The notes beneath the pieces were generated by a model. The model made no database searches. It had not been told where the DNA came from and saw only the letters and a list, made by a program, of their open reading frames with translations. This document shows, in pieces, positions 19,583 through 28,837 of a stretch of DNA of 55,793 nucleotides (position 1 is the first letter of the stretch; every line of letters begins with the position of its first letter). This DNA comes from Bacteroides sp. GTDB taxonomy: Bacteria > Bacteroidota > Bacteroidia > Bacteroidales > Bacteroidaceae. The DNA lies in the NCBI GenBank assembly GCA_021203515.1, contig JAJQAY010000018.1:1-55793 (forward strand). The letters are read 5' to 3'. The translations under genes and the position numbers were made by a program.

Positions 19583-21325
19583 TTAGATACCAAGCGACTT
19601 GCGCACAGCTTCCACTTTCTTTTCAGCTTCAGCCTCGGCACCGGCATAGAACTTCGCACATCCCATTTCGCCCTTCACCTCGATGTAGAACTTAATCTTC
19701 GGTTCCGTGCCCGAGGGACGAACGGAAATCTTCGTACCGTCTTCCGTGAAGTATTGAAGAACATTCGAAGCTTCCGGCATATCCAAAGCGGTTACATTGC
19801 CATTAGCATCCGTCATCTTCAATGTCTTGTAGTCTTTAATCAGGCAAACAGCCGAACCGCCGATTTCTTTCGGAGGATTAGCGCGGAAGTTATCCATCAT
19901 AGCCTTGATTTCGTCTGCACCACTCTTGCCCGGTTTCACTACATTGACGGTAGTTTCTTTTGAGAAACCATATTCCACGTAGATGTCCATCAAGACGTCG
20001 TACAAAGTCTTGCCCTGGTCTTTGGCCCAGGCACAAATCTCAGCCAACAACGAGCAGGCAGAAACAGAATCTTTATCGCGAACAAAGTCTTCGGCAAGGA
20101 AGCCGTAGCTTTCTTCACCACCGCCGATATATTGCTGCTTGCCTTCGCTCAAACGAATCTCGCGGGCAATCCACTTGAAGCCGGTGTAGCAGTCGCGCAT
20201 TTCAATCTTATTCTTGTCGGCAACGGCCTTGATGAGTTCGGTAGTTACAATGGTTTTTACGATGAAATCCGTAGGCTGCATCTTTCCGGTGGCAATACGG
20301 TTTTTGATGATATAGTACAAGAAGAGCAAGCAAGTCTGGTTACCGTTAATCAGTACCCATTCGCCTTTGCTGTCCTTGCAAGCCATACCTACGCGGTCGG
20401 CATCCGGGTCGCTCGCCATCACGATGTCGGCATCAAGCTTCTTGGCCAGTGCAATCGCCATGGAAAGGGCTTCGGCGTTCTCGGGGTTCGGAGATACGAC
20501 TGTCGGGAAATTACCGTCCTTCACCATCTGTTCGGGCACGCAATGCACATTCTCAAATCCCCATTCTTTCAAAGAATCCGGAATAAGCACACGGCCTGCA
20601 CCGTGAAGCGGAGTGTAAACAATGCAGAGGTCTTTCTGACGTTTGATAACTTCCGGGTCGATGGAGATGGAATGGACCTTATCCAAGTAAATCTTGTCGA
20701 TGTCTTCACCGATAATCTGTATCAGGTCTTTGTTGCCTTTGAACTTGATGTCGGCCACGGTAACTTTGTTTACTTCGTCAATGATACCCGTGTCATGCGG
20801 AGAAAGCACCTGAGCACCGTCGTCCCAATAGGCCTTGTAGCCGTTGTATTCTCTCGGATTATGGCTTGCCGTGATGTTGATACCACTTTGGCAACCCAGA
20901 TGACGGATAGCAAAAGACACTTCGGGAGTGGGACGCAAGTCATCGAAGAGATATACCTTGATGCCGTTTGCCGAGAAGATGTCGGCTGATATTTGGGCGA
21001 ACTTATCGCTGTTGTTGCGGCAGTCATAACCAACGACAACAGAAATCTGCTTCATATCCTTGAAGTTCTTATTCAGATAGTTTGCCAATCCCTGAGTGGC
21101 GGCACCTACCGTATAGATATTCATGCGGTTGGTGCCGGCACCCATGATGCCGCGCAATCCACCCGTACCAAATTCCAGGTCTTTGTAAAAACACTCTATC
21201 AGTTCGGTTTTATCTGGATTTTCCAACATGCGCTTCACTTCTGCCTGAGTTTCGGCATCGTATGCCGGGGTAAGCCATTTCTCGGCTTTCTCAGTTACCT
21301 GCTTAATCAGTTCCTGATTTTCCAT
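19583..21325 (-). CDS. Phosphoglucomutase/phosphomannomutase
   Basis: A 580-residue alpha-D-phosphohexomutase interconverting hexose 1- and 6-phosphates, supplying precursors for glycogen and surface glycans. GINITASHNPREYNGYK holds the phosphoserine loop, ASDPDADRVGMA is the Mg-binding loop, GGGEESYGF the sugar-binding loop, and SVRPSGTEPKIKFY the C-terminal phosphate site. Frame and length are intact. Whether glucose or mannose phosphate is preferred cannot be settled from sequence; the long form is closer to PgcA/PGM2-type enzymes. Confidence 0.93.
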   Translation of the reverse strand: MENQELIKQVTEKAEKWLTPAYDAETQAEVKRMLENPDKTELIECFYKDLEFGTGGLRGIMGAGTNRMNIYTVGAATQGLANYLNKNFKDMKQISVVVGYDCRNNSDKFAQISADIFSANGIKVYLFDDLRPTPEVSFAIRHLGCQSGINITASHNPREYNGYKAYWDDGAQVLSPHDTGIIDEVNKVTVADIKFKGNKDLIQIIGEDIDKIYLDKVHSISIDPEVIKRQKDLCIVYTPLHGAGRVLIPDSLKEWGFENVHCVPEQMVKDGNFPTVVSPNPENAEALSMAIALAKKLDADIVMASDPDADRVGMACKDSKGEWVLINGNQTCLLFLYYIIKNRIATGKMQPTDFIVKTIVTTELIKAVADKNKIEMRDCYTGFKWIAREIRLSEGKQQYIGGGEESYGFLAEDFVRDKDSVSACSLLAEICAWAKDQGKTLYDVLMDIYVEYGFSKETTVNVVKPGKSGADEIKAMMDNFRANPPKEIGGSAVCLIKDYKTLKMTDANGNVTALDMPEASNVLQYFTEDGTKISVRPSGTEPKIKFYIEVKGEMGCAKFYAGAEAEAEKKVEAVRKSLGI

Positions 21326-21349
21326 AAGACTATTATTGTTTTTAAAAGG

Positions 21350-21451
21350 TTAATGTTTCCTTACTAAGTTTTTCCATTGAACTATCAAAGTGACAACCAA
21401 GCCAACTCCACTAATCAATGCCATTATCTGAAATACTGTAACAAGATTCAT
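21350..21451 (-). CDS. 33-residue membrane peptide coupled to the upstream gene
   Basis: The ATG at 21451-21449 overlaps the preceding stop by one base (TAATG). The product MNLVTVFQIMALISGVGLVV continues TLIVQW and ends in a short basic tail. It is a single hydrophobic helix. The overlap strongly suggests translational coupling with the 71-residue membrane protein, so the two may form a complex. No family recognised; too short for routine gene calling. Confidence 0.5.
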   Translation of the reverse strand: MNLVTVFQIMALISGVGLVVTLIVQWKNLVRKH

Positions 21452-21666
21452 TATATATCCCCCTTACTTTTATCATTATCACTCAATACTATTAATACAA
21501 GTCCCCACAATATACAGAATACAATCGTAAGCCCTCCGAATATATACAGCTTCGTATATCCAATACCATGCTGCATAATTCCAGCAAGAATAACACCACC
21601 GATAATCAGTTTTGCTACATCTAATAAAAACTTACCTGCATTCTCTTTTGTTTTGGTTAACTTCAT
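21451..21666 (-). CDS. Small two-helix membrane protein
   Basis: A 71-residue protein with a basic N terminus (MKLTKTKENAGKFLLDVAK), a first helix LIIGGVILAGIMQHGIG and a second, IFGGLTIVFCILWGLVLIVL, ending in a charged SDNDKSKGDI. It resembles the small DUF-type membrane proteins common in Bacteroides; function unknown. It has its own well-formed promoter at 21683-21712. Confidence 0.7.
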   Translation of the reverse strand: MKLTKTKENAGKFLLDVAKLIIGGVILAGIMQHGIGYTKLYIFGGLTIVFCILWGLVLIVLSDNDKSKGDI

Positions 21667-21682
21667 ATTATTTTGTTTCTTA

Positions 21683-21712
21683 CAAAGATAAAGAGATAAA
21701 ATGAACTAACAA
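21683..21712 (-). promoter_or_regulatory. Promoter for the small membrane protein pair
   Basis: On the minus strand, TTG (21712-21710) and TATCTTTG (21690-21683) are spaced by 19 bases, an ideal Bacteroides promoter, 17 bases before ATG 21666. Confidence 0.75.
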
Positions 21713-21713
21713 A

Positions 21714-23357
21714 TTATTCGGGCATTTTATATCGGTCACCAGTCTGCTTCACATATTCTTCGAGGAACTCTTTCGGGTATCCGGGACGAACAACACCTGC
21801 CGGCTGGCCGATGGCGTTGCGCTCGAACTTGCCGTCCTTCATGCGTCTTACGACACCGTCGTTATACTTCACTACGAGGAACTCGCCCAGACGTTTCCAG
21901 GTGTCGAAAGTACTCTGTGCGGTCATATTGGTATAGTTGGTCAGAAGGGCCTTTGCTTTTGCCGGTTCTTTTTCAAGCAGTTTGACGGCTGCGGCTTCAA
22001 TGCCTTCCTGCGCCTCGTTGAAGGCGGTTTCAAGCTCGGTCTGGGTGTCGCGTACATCTCCAATCATCAGGTCGTAACGGGGATAAACCATGTTGGCAAC
22101 CCAGTTAAAAATCCAGAAAGAAGAGTTCCAGGAGAAGGTAATGTAATCGACACCATCCACGCGGCTATAGCATACGGGGATTTTGTCCGTACAGCAATAC
22201 ACGGGGGTAAACACGGTCATATTTGCATCGTCCGTGCCAAACCACAACACACCGCCCACTGCATCGGGCAGGAAAGAACGCATCTGCGCCACGAATACGA
22301 AACCGGTCTGCTGGGTAGAGATGGGGCGTTCGTTGAAGTATTCCTGGTCTCCCACTTTGAAGGAAAGAGGAGAAAGGCGATAAGGAGTATGATAGGGGCC
22401 TGCACCGAAATCCTTGCTGATGTCGAGAGGCGTTCCTTCATAATGGTCGCGCATGGCGTTCTTGACATCCTGCACGGAAACGGGGCGGGCAGGCTTCACG
22501 AACAACGGCATCGGAGTGTCCGTTTCGCCAAGTATATAAGGCAGGAATTCGTTGCCGCGATTGGTAAACATATTGAAGTAGCTCCACACGCGGGCTTCAC
22601 AGTAGCGACGTGCACTGAAGTCCAACGGAGCATAGGCATTGGCGAAGCTAAAGTCCTTGTTTACGCCGTCAAAGTAGCCCTTTTCGCGGGCAAAGGAGAT
22701 GACGTCGGGAGAGTACATGCAGTTGTTCTTGTCGTTCATATCGAACTGATGGATGCGGCTTTGGTTGGCATGGGCGGAGATGCAGTCATCGGGCACACGC
22801 ACGGCCACCCATACGGCACCACGCACACCGGGGCCTTTGCCTATCATTTCCATAATCCAGATTTCATTGAGGTCGGCAATGGTGAAGGACTCGCCACCGC
22901 TGTAGTAACCATAATCCTGCACGAGGTCGGTCATGACCTTGATGGCCTCGCGGGCGGTGCGGGAACGTTGCAAGCCGAGATAAATCAGGCTGCCGTAGTC
23001 GATAATGCCGGTGGTATCCACCAGTTCGGGACGTCCGCCGAAAGTGGTTTCACCGATGGTAAGCTGAAATTCGTTCATATTGCCGATAACGTTGTACGTC
23101 TGGCGCGCCTGCTCTATCTGGCCGAGGTATTTGCCGGTGTCCCACTCGTGGATGTCAATCAGTGTACCCTTCTTGTGCATCCCTGCGGGATAGTGATACA
23201 ACTCACCGAACAGCCCGTAGGAGTCGGCAGAATAAGAAACGATTGTAGAACCGTCCGCAGAGGCATTCTTGCCCACAATAAGGTTGGTACAAGCCAATGC
23301 ATTCACCACTGTCACTGCAACAAACAGGACGGAAAGAGTTAGTCTTTTACTTTTCAT
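21714..23357 (-). CDS. Peptidase family C69 dipeptidase
   Basis: A 547-residue Ntn-hydrolase of the PepD/C69 family that degrades dipeptides or short peptides. The signal peptide (MKSKRLTLSVLFVAVTVVNA) ends at ACTNLIVGKNASADGS, so Cys23 becomes the N-terminal nucleophile after cleavage, typical of exported C69 members. QLTIGETTFGG, YGYYSGGESFTIADLNEIW and ARRYCEARVW fit the family. It probably acts in the periplasm on diet- or host-derived peptides. The frame is intact, and a nested palindromic repeat lies upstream. Confidence 0.9.
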   Translation of the reverse strand: MKSKRLTLSVLFVAVTVVNALACTNLIVGKNASADGSTIVSYSADSYGLFGELYHYPAGMHKKGTLIDIHEWDTGKYLGQIEQARQTYNVIGNMNEFQLTIGETTFGGRPELVDTTGIIDYGSLIYLGLQRSRTAREAIKVMTDLVQDYGYYSGGESFTIADLNEIWIMEMIGKGPGVRGAVWVAVRVPDDCISAHANQSRIHQFDMNDKNNCMYSPDVISFAREKGYFDGVNKDFSFANAYAPLDFSARRYCEARVWSYFNMFTNRGNEFLPYILGETDTPMPLFVKPARPVSVQDVKNAMRDHYEGTPLDISKDFGAGPYHTPYRLSPLSFKVGDQEYFNERPISTQQTGFVFVAQMRSFLPDAVGGVLWFGTDDANMTVFTPVYCCTDKIPVCYSRVDGVDYITFSWNSSFWIFNWVANMVYPRYDLMIGDVRDTQTELETAFNEAQEGIEAAAVKLLEKEPAKAKALLTNYTNMTAQSTFDTWKRLGEFLVVKYNDGVVRRMKDGKFERNAIGQPAGVVRPGYPKEFLEEYVKQTGDRYKMPE

Positions 23358-23405
23358 ACTTCAGTTATTATTAATATTAATACATTACTAAATGGGAATT
23401 TAGTT

Positions 23406-23572
23406 CACCACAGATTACACAGATTAACACAGATTAAAGAGAAAAATTAAAGAAACGCAGATTAACGCAAATTCACGCAGATTATTTATATGATAGAGTC
23501 CCCTTTGCGAAAATCTGCGTTAATCTGCGTTTTAATAAAAATAATCTGTGTTAATCTGTGCAATCTGTGGTG
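23406..23572. repeat. Nested palindromic repeat, AATCTGCGTTAATCTGCG family
   Basis: Outer arms: CACCACAGATTACACAGATT (from 23406) and the inverse ending AATCTGTGCAATCTGTGGTG at 23572. Inner arms: ACGCAGATTAACGCAAATTC (from 23455) and AATCTGCGTTAATCTGCGTT (from 23512). It can fold into a double-decker hairpin. It fills the gap between the M23 and C69 genes, both leftward, so it may set their relative expression. Confidence 0.75.
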
Positions 23573-23588
23573 AAAGATAAATTATCAT

Positions 23589-25244
23589 TTACCATACAAA
23601 TTCAAATCGCTCCGTTCTCCGGTTTCCGCACACATCCGTCACAGTTATTTCCACCACATGCTTGCCCCCATTCTTCACATGCTTAGGGTCGAGTTCACAT
23701 ACCAGATTGCCGTTGACGGCATTCGGCTTACCGAACAAGGCATATTCGCCATCTATCGTACCCCGATAGCTGCTGATGCCTGTCTCCCTATCTTTTACTT
23801 TAAAGACGATGCGCCCGGTGCGCCCCCACTGCTGAGGATTTAAGGGAGTAATCTCGGGCGGAACAGTGTCGACAGCTACGGTATAAGTGCCCAAATCGCG
23901 GATACGCACCTTCATGAAACCATCTTCATACGTGCCGCCCACGCTGTATTTATCACCCCGGGCCGTGACGCCCGCCACGTAATATTTACTCATATCCTCT
24001 ATCGGACGACGGCGCAACCCTATACGCATTTCACAAGCTCCATGCAGAGGCACGCGGGTATCGTTCAACTGATACGTGAAAGCGATGTCACCACTATCGG
24101 CACGCACGGCATAATTCAGCCACACATCATCATAGAGCATACCCCGCGGAATGACAAGTTCCAGTCCCGGCTCCTGAAGATAGTTCGTCTTATCCCACTT
24201 GAAAGCATACTTTTCCCGATGCTCCACCGGAGGGATATTCGTCTTCTTGCCTTGCAGCGTGAAGCGGACTTTCGAGGTATTGCCCAACGCATCGCTCAAC
24301 GTATAAACAAAATGATAGGGACGCTCCTCATTGATTTCTATCAGGCCACGGTTACCGTTGGAAGCGTGCAACATCCGCAAATGATTTCCCGGTTCGATGA
24401 ACGACTTCATATATTGTCCGTACGTCCAGGAGTTGATATACCGGTTTTCTTCGTAGGCAAAGCGGTCCACGGTGCTGCGTAACACCTCTTTGCCGTCTAC
24501 TTCCAGCACCACATTGCGCACTCCATAACGATTGCGTACCCCGTCCATATAGTCATAAGCACGGATACCTGCTCCTATCACTCCCCAAGCGGTGATGGGC
24601 TTCTCCGGCTTTACTGGAAAGTTCTGGTTCTTTTGTCCGCCATTCACCACTCCCCTGCCCGGTTGCGGAAAAAGCATGAAGCCTTCGGCACGGGGAGCAG
24701 TGCTGTCTTTCACTTTCTTCTTGAAGAAAGGAAAGGGGTCGATGTACTCTCCGGTTGCCGCCTCAATCACGTCCAGATGGAGGTGAGGACCGAAAGAGTA
24801 TCCCGTATTACCACTCAGGGCAATCACCTGACCCGCCTTCACCGGATATTCACCGGGTTCGGGAATAATCTCCACCTCCCAGCTTTCCTTCTCATATTGC
24901 AACTTTTTCACCCGTTCTGCTATGGGCGAAACAAAGGCGCTGAGATGACGGCAGATAGTGGAATAACCGTTGTCATAATCCACATCGAGCACATAGCCCG
25001 AGCCGTGGGTGACGCGGATGCGCGAAATGTGTCCGTCGGCAAGGGCACGCACCCGCTTGCCGATAGCGCCACCGGTCTTGAAGTCCAGTCCGCCATGAAA
25101 ATGATTGGCACGTATCTCACCGAAATTACCGGAAAAAACAATAGGAAAATCGAAGGGGGGAATAAAAGAGGCATCCTCTTGCGCCCGCACTCCACCCGAC
25201 ACGAACAAAAGGGATAAAATAAAAGGCTTTATATATAGTTTCAT
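23589..25244 (-). CDS. Exported M23-family metallopeptidase
   Basis: The start is placed at MKLYIKPFILSLLFVSGG, which gives a signal peptide ending VRAQ; the upstream frame extension is probably not used. The M23/LytM domain is N-terminal: HFHGGLDFKTGG gives the zinc ligands His and Asp, and SFGPHLHLDV supplies the HLH pair, so it should be catalytically active against peptidoglycan cross-bridges. The long C-terminal half (about 300 residues) has immunoglobulin-like strands (VEITVTDVCGNRRTERFEF). An envelope location is expected. The frame is intact. Confidence 0.9.
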   Translation of the reverse strand: MKLYIKPFILSLLFVSGGVRAQEDASFIPPFDFPIVFSGNFGEIRANHFHGGLDFKTGGAIGKRVRALADGHISRIRVTHGSGYVLDVDYDNGYSTICRHLSAFVSPIAERVKKLQYEKESWEVEIIPEPGEYPVKAGQVIALSGNTGYSFGPHLHLDVIEAATGEYIDPFPFFKKKVKDSTAPRAEGFMLFPQPGRGVVNGGQKNQNFPVKPEKPITAWGVIGAGIRAYDYMDGVRNRYGVRNVVLEVDGKEVLRSTVDRFAYEENRYINSWTYGQYMKSFIEPGNHLRMLHASNGNRGLIEINEERPYHFVYTLSDALGNTSKVRFTLQGKKTNIPPVEHREKYAFKWDKTNYLQEPGLELVIPRGMLYDDVWLNYAVRADSGDIAFTYQLNDTRVPLHGACEMRIGLRRRPIEDMSKYYVAGVTARGDKYSVGGTYEDGFMKVRIRDLGTYTVAVDTVPPEITPLNPQQWGRTGRIVFKVKDRETGISSYRGTIDGEYALFGKPNAVNGNLVCELDPKHVKNGGKHVVEITVTDVCGNRRTERFEFVW

Positions 25245-25369
25245 TGTAATAACTTCTTTCTCGTTAGTGCAGGCAAAGATAAAAATAATCCCTATCTTTG
25301 CCATATAAAAGAACGAATAAAACAACAAGAAATTCAGTCTGTCACCGGCGTTGTGCCGGGAACAATTTG

Positions 25370-25377
25370 TATATTTG
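25370..25377 (+). promoter_or_regulatory. -7 element for toxin-antitoxin operon
   Basis: TATATTTG fits TAnnTTTG, 38 bases before ATG 25415. A TTG lies at 25351-25353, 16 bases upstream, slightly short of the usual spacing. Confidence 0.5.
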
Positions 25378-25414
25378 CATGGTTGTATAATTAAACTGAA
25401 GAGGAGATACCCTT

Positions 25415-25711
25415 ATGACAACAATGGAACTGGAAGCGCAAAAGGCTATGCTGGCGCGAGAAATACTCAACATAGACGACCTGGAACTGGTGAAGAAGTT
25501 GAAGAACTATGTCAGCCGGACGATAGCGAAAGCTAAGGCAAAGGAGGAAGAGGTGGAGGAAGAAGACCTCACGCCGTATACTATGGAGGAGATAAATTCA
25601 TGGATAGACGAGGCGGAAGCAGAAGAAGAGGCAGGAATACCGGGAACGCCGCATGAGCAGGTATTCGCCAATATGGAGAAAAAATATCCTTGGTTATGCC
25701 AATATCAGTAG
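25415..25711 (+). CDS. Probable antitoxin of RelE/ParE-type module
   Basis: A 98-residue acidic protein. MTTMELEAQKAMLAREILN and IDDLELVKKLKNYVSRTIAK resemble the helical N terminus of Bacteroides antitoxins that precede ParE toxins; the C-terminal half is highly acidic (KEEEVEEEDLTPYTMEE), as expected for wrapping a basic toxin. Its end overlaps the downstream toxin start, the standard arrangement. Assignment rests mainly on that partner. Confidence 0.75.
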   Translation: MTTMELEAQKAMLAREILNIDDLELVKKLKNYVSRTIAKAKAKEEEVEEEDLTPYTMEEINSWIDEAEAEEEAGIPGTPHEQVFANMEKKYPWLCQYQ

Positions 25712-26025
25712 TCTGGAGAAAGAGAGCTGAAAGACAATTGGATATTGCCACAACTCAAGGAAGCAAACTATTTGGTGAGCGCATTGCCGCCAAATTCTAT
25801 TGGCAAGTAAAAAGAGACTCTATCCTACTCGCCACCCATCCCCACCTCGGTGCAGTAGAACCATTGCTTGAAAATCGTCGTCGCGCCTACCGTAGTTTTG
25901 TAGTGCACGAACACTTCAAGCTAGTGTATTACATTGACGAGAAGCAACAAATACTCTATATCGTTGCCTTGTGGGATACCCGCCGTGAGCCTAGCACTCT
26001 CGCCAAGCAAATAAAGAGCAAATAG
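25690..26025 (+). CDS. RelE/ParE-family toxin
   Basis: About 109-111 residues. Starts at 25690 or 25696 both overlap the antitoxin; PISVVWRKRAERQLDIA, the LLENRRRAYRSFVV segment and HFKLVYYIDEKQQILYIVAL match the RelE/ParE fold, including the basic segment that contacts ribosome or gyrase. The target (translation or gyrase) cannot be told from sequence. A strong terminator follows 32 bases downstream, closing the operon. Confidence 0.85.
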   Translation: MVMPISVVWRKRAERQLDIATTQGSKLFGERIAAKFYWQVKRDSILLATHPHLGAVEPLLENRRRAYRSFVVHEHFKLVYYIDEKQQILYIVALWDTRREPSTLAKQIKSK

Positions 26026-26057
26026 AAAGGGCAAACTAGATTTCTGCTCTTAAACAT

Positions 26058-26092
26058 GGAGGACACGATGACATCGTGCCCTCCTTTTTTTT
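26058..26092 (+). terminator. Rho-independent terminator of toxin-antitoxin operon
   Basis: GGAGGACACGAT (26058-26069) pairs with ATCGTGCCCTCC (26073-26084) with one mismatch, followed by eight T at 26085-26092. Confidence 0.85.
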
Positions 26093-26130
26093 GTATCTTT
26101 CGCCATGTTTAACCATTAATAGATGACATT

Positions 26131-27231
26131 ATGATTATCGGAGTACCTAAAGAAATCAAAAACAATGAAAACCGCGTGGGCATGACCCCTGCCGGAGTAG
26201 CCGAATTGGTAAAAAGAGGTCATACAGTCTACATACAATCCTCAGCAGGCGCAAACAGCGGTTTCTCCGACGAAGACTACATCGCCGCAGGCGCACAGAC
26301 CTTGCCGACTATTGAAGACGTCTATGCCGCAGCCGACATGATTGTCAAGGTAAAGGAGCCCATCGCACCGGAGTATAAACTGATTAAAAAGGGACAAGTG
26401 GTGTTCACGTACTTCCACTTCGCAGCCGATAAATTATTGACCGAAGCCATGATTAAGAGTGGTGCCATCTGTATCGCTTACGAGACTGTAGAAAAAGAAG
26501 ACCGTTCGTTGCCGCTGCTGATACCTATGAGCGAGGTGGCCGGACGCATGTCCATACAAGAGGGAGCCCGCTTCCTGGAGAAGCCGCAAGGTGGAAAAGG
26601 CAAGCTGATGGGCGGTGTGCCGGGAGTTCGTCCTGCACGCGTACTTATCCTTGGCGGAGGCATCGTAGGAACCCACGCCGCACAAATGGCTGCCGGAATG
26701 GGTGCCGAAGTCATGATTACCGACATCAACCTCAGCCGCCTGCGCTACCTCAGCGAAGTGTTGCCGAAGAACGTAAAGACGCTCTATTCTTCTACACACA
26801 ACATCAAGATGGAACTGCCCACGATAGACCTCGTGATAGGCTCTGTCCTCATCCCCGGAGACAAGGCGCCCCATCTGATTACGAAAGACATGCTGACGCT
26901 GATGAAGCCCGGAACGGTGCTTGTAGACGTAGCCATCGACCAGGGCGGTTGTTTTGAAACTTCCCACCCGACTACGCACAGCGAACCGACGTATGTAGTG
27001 GACGGCATCGTGCATTATGCCGTTGCCAATATCCCCGGCGCCGTACCGTTTACCTCGACCATGACACTGACCAATGCTACCCTGCCCTACACCGTAGCGC
27101 TGGCAAGCAAAGGCTGGAAGCAGGCGTGCAAGGATGATGCCGCACTGGCATTGGGACTGAACGTGGTGGAAGGCAAGGTGACCTATAAGGCAGTAGCGGA
27201 TGTGTTCGGACTGAAATATGAGCCGATTTAG
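26131..27231 (+). CDS. ald: Alanine dehydrogenase
   Basis: A 366-residue NAD-dependent L-alanine dehydrogenase (alanine to pyruvate and ammonia). MIIGVPKEIKNNENRVGMTP is the family start; KVKEPIAPEY contains the catalytic region Lys, YFHFAADK the conserved His, and VLILGGGIVGTHAAQMAAG the NAD-binding glycine loop. DQGGCFETSHPTTHSEPTY is the signature near the end. The frame is complete. TATCTTTC at 26094-26101 is a near-match -7 box. The convergent MFS gene is separated by a heptamer-repeat hairpin. Confidence 0.95.
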   Translation: MIIGVPKEIKNNENRVGMTPAGVAELVKRGHTVYIQSSAGANSGFSDEDYIAAGAQTLPTIEDVYAAADMIVKVKEPIAPEYKLIKKGQVVFTYFHFAADKLLTEAMIKSGAICIAYETVEKEDRSLPLLIPMSEVAGRMSIQEGARFLEKPQGGKGKLMGGVPGVRPARVLILGGGIVGTHAAQMAAGMGAEVMITDINLSRLRYLSEVLPKNVKTLYSSTHNIKMELPTIDLVIGSVLIPGDKAPHLITKDMLTLMKPGTVLVDVAIDQGGCFETSHPTTHSEPTYVVDGIVHYAVANIPGAVPFTSTMTLTNATLPYTVALASKGWKQACKDDAALALGLNVVEGKVTYKAVADVFGLKYEPI

Positions 27232-27249
27232 TGGGGCGAAGCCCCGCAA

Positions 27250-27340
27250 TTGAAAGTTGAAAGTGGAAAATGGAAAGTTAGGCTGCGCTATGACGCTGCA
27301 TAGTAATTTTCCATTTTCCATTTTCAACTTTCCACTTTCA
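27250..27340. repeat. 7-bp-period hairpin between convergent genes
   Basis: The left arm TTGAAAGTTGAAAGTGGAAA (from 27250) is built of GAAAGTT-like heptamers and is inverted by TTTTCCATTTTCCATTTTCA and following bases to 27340. It is probably a bidirectional terminator between ald and the MFS gene. It belongs to the same structural class as the heptamer repeats at 18395-18718 and 31445-31510. Confidence 0.75.
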
Positions 27341-28552
27341 TCTCTCCCTAAACAAGAACTCCTTCTCCCTCGCATGCGCCCAATACATAGCACCTATCGT
27401 AATCAGGAGATTAAAGATAAATGGAAATTCCTGCGAGCGAGTATGGAATACCCATTGAAAAAAGTCCGTTATAAACGGTGACAGCAAGATGGCGAGATAA
27501 TTCATCACCATGACAAGCGCCAGAGCAAGCGTCGTCTTCTGGGGAACAGCCGTATCCACTGTTTTATTATAAATCAAAGGCTGAATAACCCCATATCCCA
27601 AACCAACCAAGATGCATCCCGGTGCAATCATCCACTCCGTAGGCGAAATCCATATCAGCAGCAATCCGGCCGCAATAGAGAGGAGACTATAAAACTTAGT
27701 GTTCCCTCCCAACCACTTCACAATAGTATTCAGCATAAAGCCAGGGGCCATAATGGCAAGGAAAAACAGAGAAATCATCAGCCCCGAATTGCCGCTGGAA
27801 AAGTGACGCGCCTCCATAAGGAAAGGCAGATTGAAAGTCACGACAAGCACCACATAGGTAACCAGCCCGTAAAACAACATCAACTGAACGAGGTGTCGGA
27901 CATGAATACCATATTTTCCCGGAATTACATTTATAGACGGTGATGTATCGGCCTCATCGGGCGTCTTCGTTTCCGACGACTCATCACCATTCTTTAAATA
28001 AGCAGTAAACACGAGCGAAACCAAAGGCAACAGATAGACCACGAACGGCAAGCGCCAGCTGACTTCCGCCAGATAGCCCGTCACCGCCGTTGCCACCACC
28101 AGCGTCACGTTGGTTATGGCCGAACTGTAACCGAACTGCCGCACCCGGTACGTCCTCGTGAAGTAACGAGAAATCAACCCAGTGGATAGTGGAATTATCA
28201 ACCCCGAACCAATGCCGAGCAAGGCACTGACGGCCATCAGTTGCCACATCTTCGAAGCAAACAGATAGAGCACTCCGCTTGCGGCAAACATCCAAAGTCC
28301 CACCCGCAGCAGACGGACAAAGTCGCGTTTCTCCGCCAGCTTGCCCGCCAAGAGGACAAAAGGAATGATGAGTAGCGAAGGCAGCGAAGTGAACATCTGT
28401 ATATCCAACTCCGTGGCATGTGGAAAGATGGTGGAAAGCTGCCCCAGAATGGGCGAAACCGCCAGACCCGGCAGCGAGGTCAGTGCAGACACAGACCAAA
28501 TGCCGATGAGCGTAATGAGAGGGATGGTTCCCCGTCCGGTGTTGATTTTCAT
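27338..28552 (-). CDS. MFS transporter
   Basis: A 404-residue Major Facilitator protein with about 12 hydrophobic helices (MKINTGRGTIPLITLIGIW onward). AGKLAEKRDFVRLLRVG after the second helix is a degenerate form of the MFS loop 2-3 motif, and GIGSGLIIPLSTGLISRYF fits helix 4-5. The substrate is not deducible; drug-efflux-like subfamilies look similar. The frame is intact. It converges on ald and is divergent from the glutamate operon, sharing the 470-base intergenic region that holds the 23-bp palindrome array. Confidence 0.88.
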   Translation of the reverse strand: MKINTGRGTIPLITLIGIWSVSALTSLPGLAVSPILGQLSTIFPHATELDIQMFTSLPSLLIIPFVLLAGKLAEKRDFVRLLRVGLWMFAASGVLYLFASKMWQLMAVSALLGIGSGLIIPLSTGLISRYFTRTYRVRQFGYSSAITNVTLVVATAVTGYLAEVSWRLPFVVYLLPLVSLVFTAYLKNGDESSETKTPDEADTSPSINVIPGKYGIHVRHLVQLMLFYGLVTYVVLVVTFNLPFLMEARHFSSGNSGLMISLFFLAIMAPGFMLNTIVKWLGGNTKFYSLLSIAAGLLLIWISPTEWMIAPGCILVGLGYGVIQPLIYNKTVDTAVPQKTTLALALVMVMNYLAILLSPFITDFFQWVFHTRSQEFPFIFNLLITIGAMYWAHAREKEFLFRER

Positions 28553-28702
28553 ATCCGAATTGTATTAATTGATGATGGGAAGACAACAAATCGTCCTATA
28601 AAAAGTTTATGATATTAAATTTAGAACACAGCCTGCCTCACCACAGGACTGAGGCCACCTCTCCCTAGGACTGAGCCAATCTCACCCTACGACCGAGACC
28701 CC

Positions 28703-28835
28703 AAAACACCCGGATACTCTAATAGAAAACACCCGGATGTTTTATATCAAAACATCCGGATGTTATGCATCAAAACATGGGGATGTTTCATACTAAAACA
28801 TCCGGGTGTTTTCACAGCTAGCATCCAGATGTTTT
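28703..28835. promoter_or_regulatory. Six palindromic sites on an exact 23-bp period
   Basis: Core tetramers CCGG/GGGG/CCAG are centred at 28710, 28733, 28756, 28779, 28802 and 28825 (first base), always 23 apart. The consensus is AAAACATCCGGATGTTTT with a 5-base spacer; units 1, 4 and 6 are the most diverged. Such phased palindromes suggest cooperative binding of a dimeric regulator between the MFS gene and the gad operon. No coding potential was found in 28553-29023. Confidence 0.75.
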
Positions 28836-28837
28836 GA

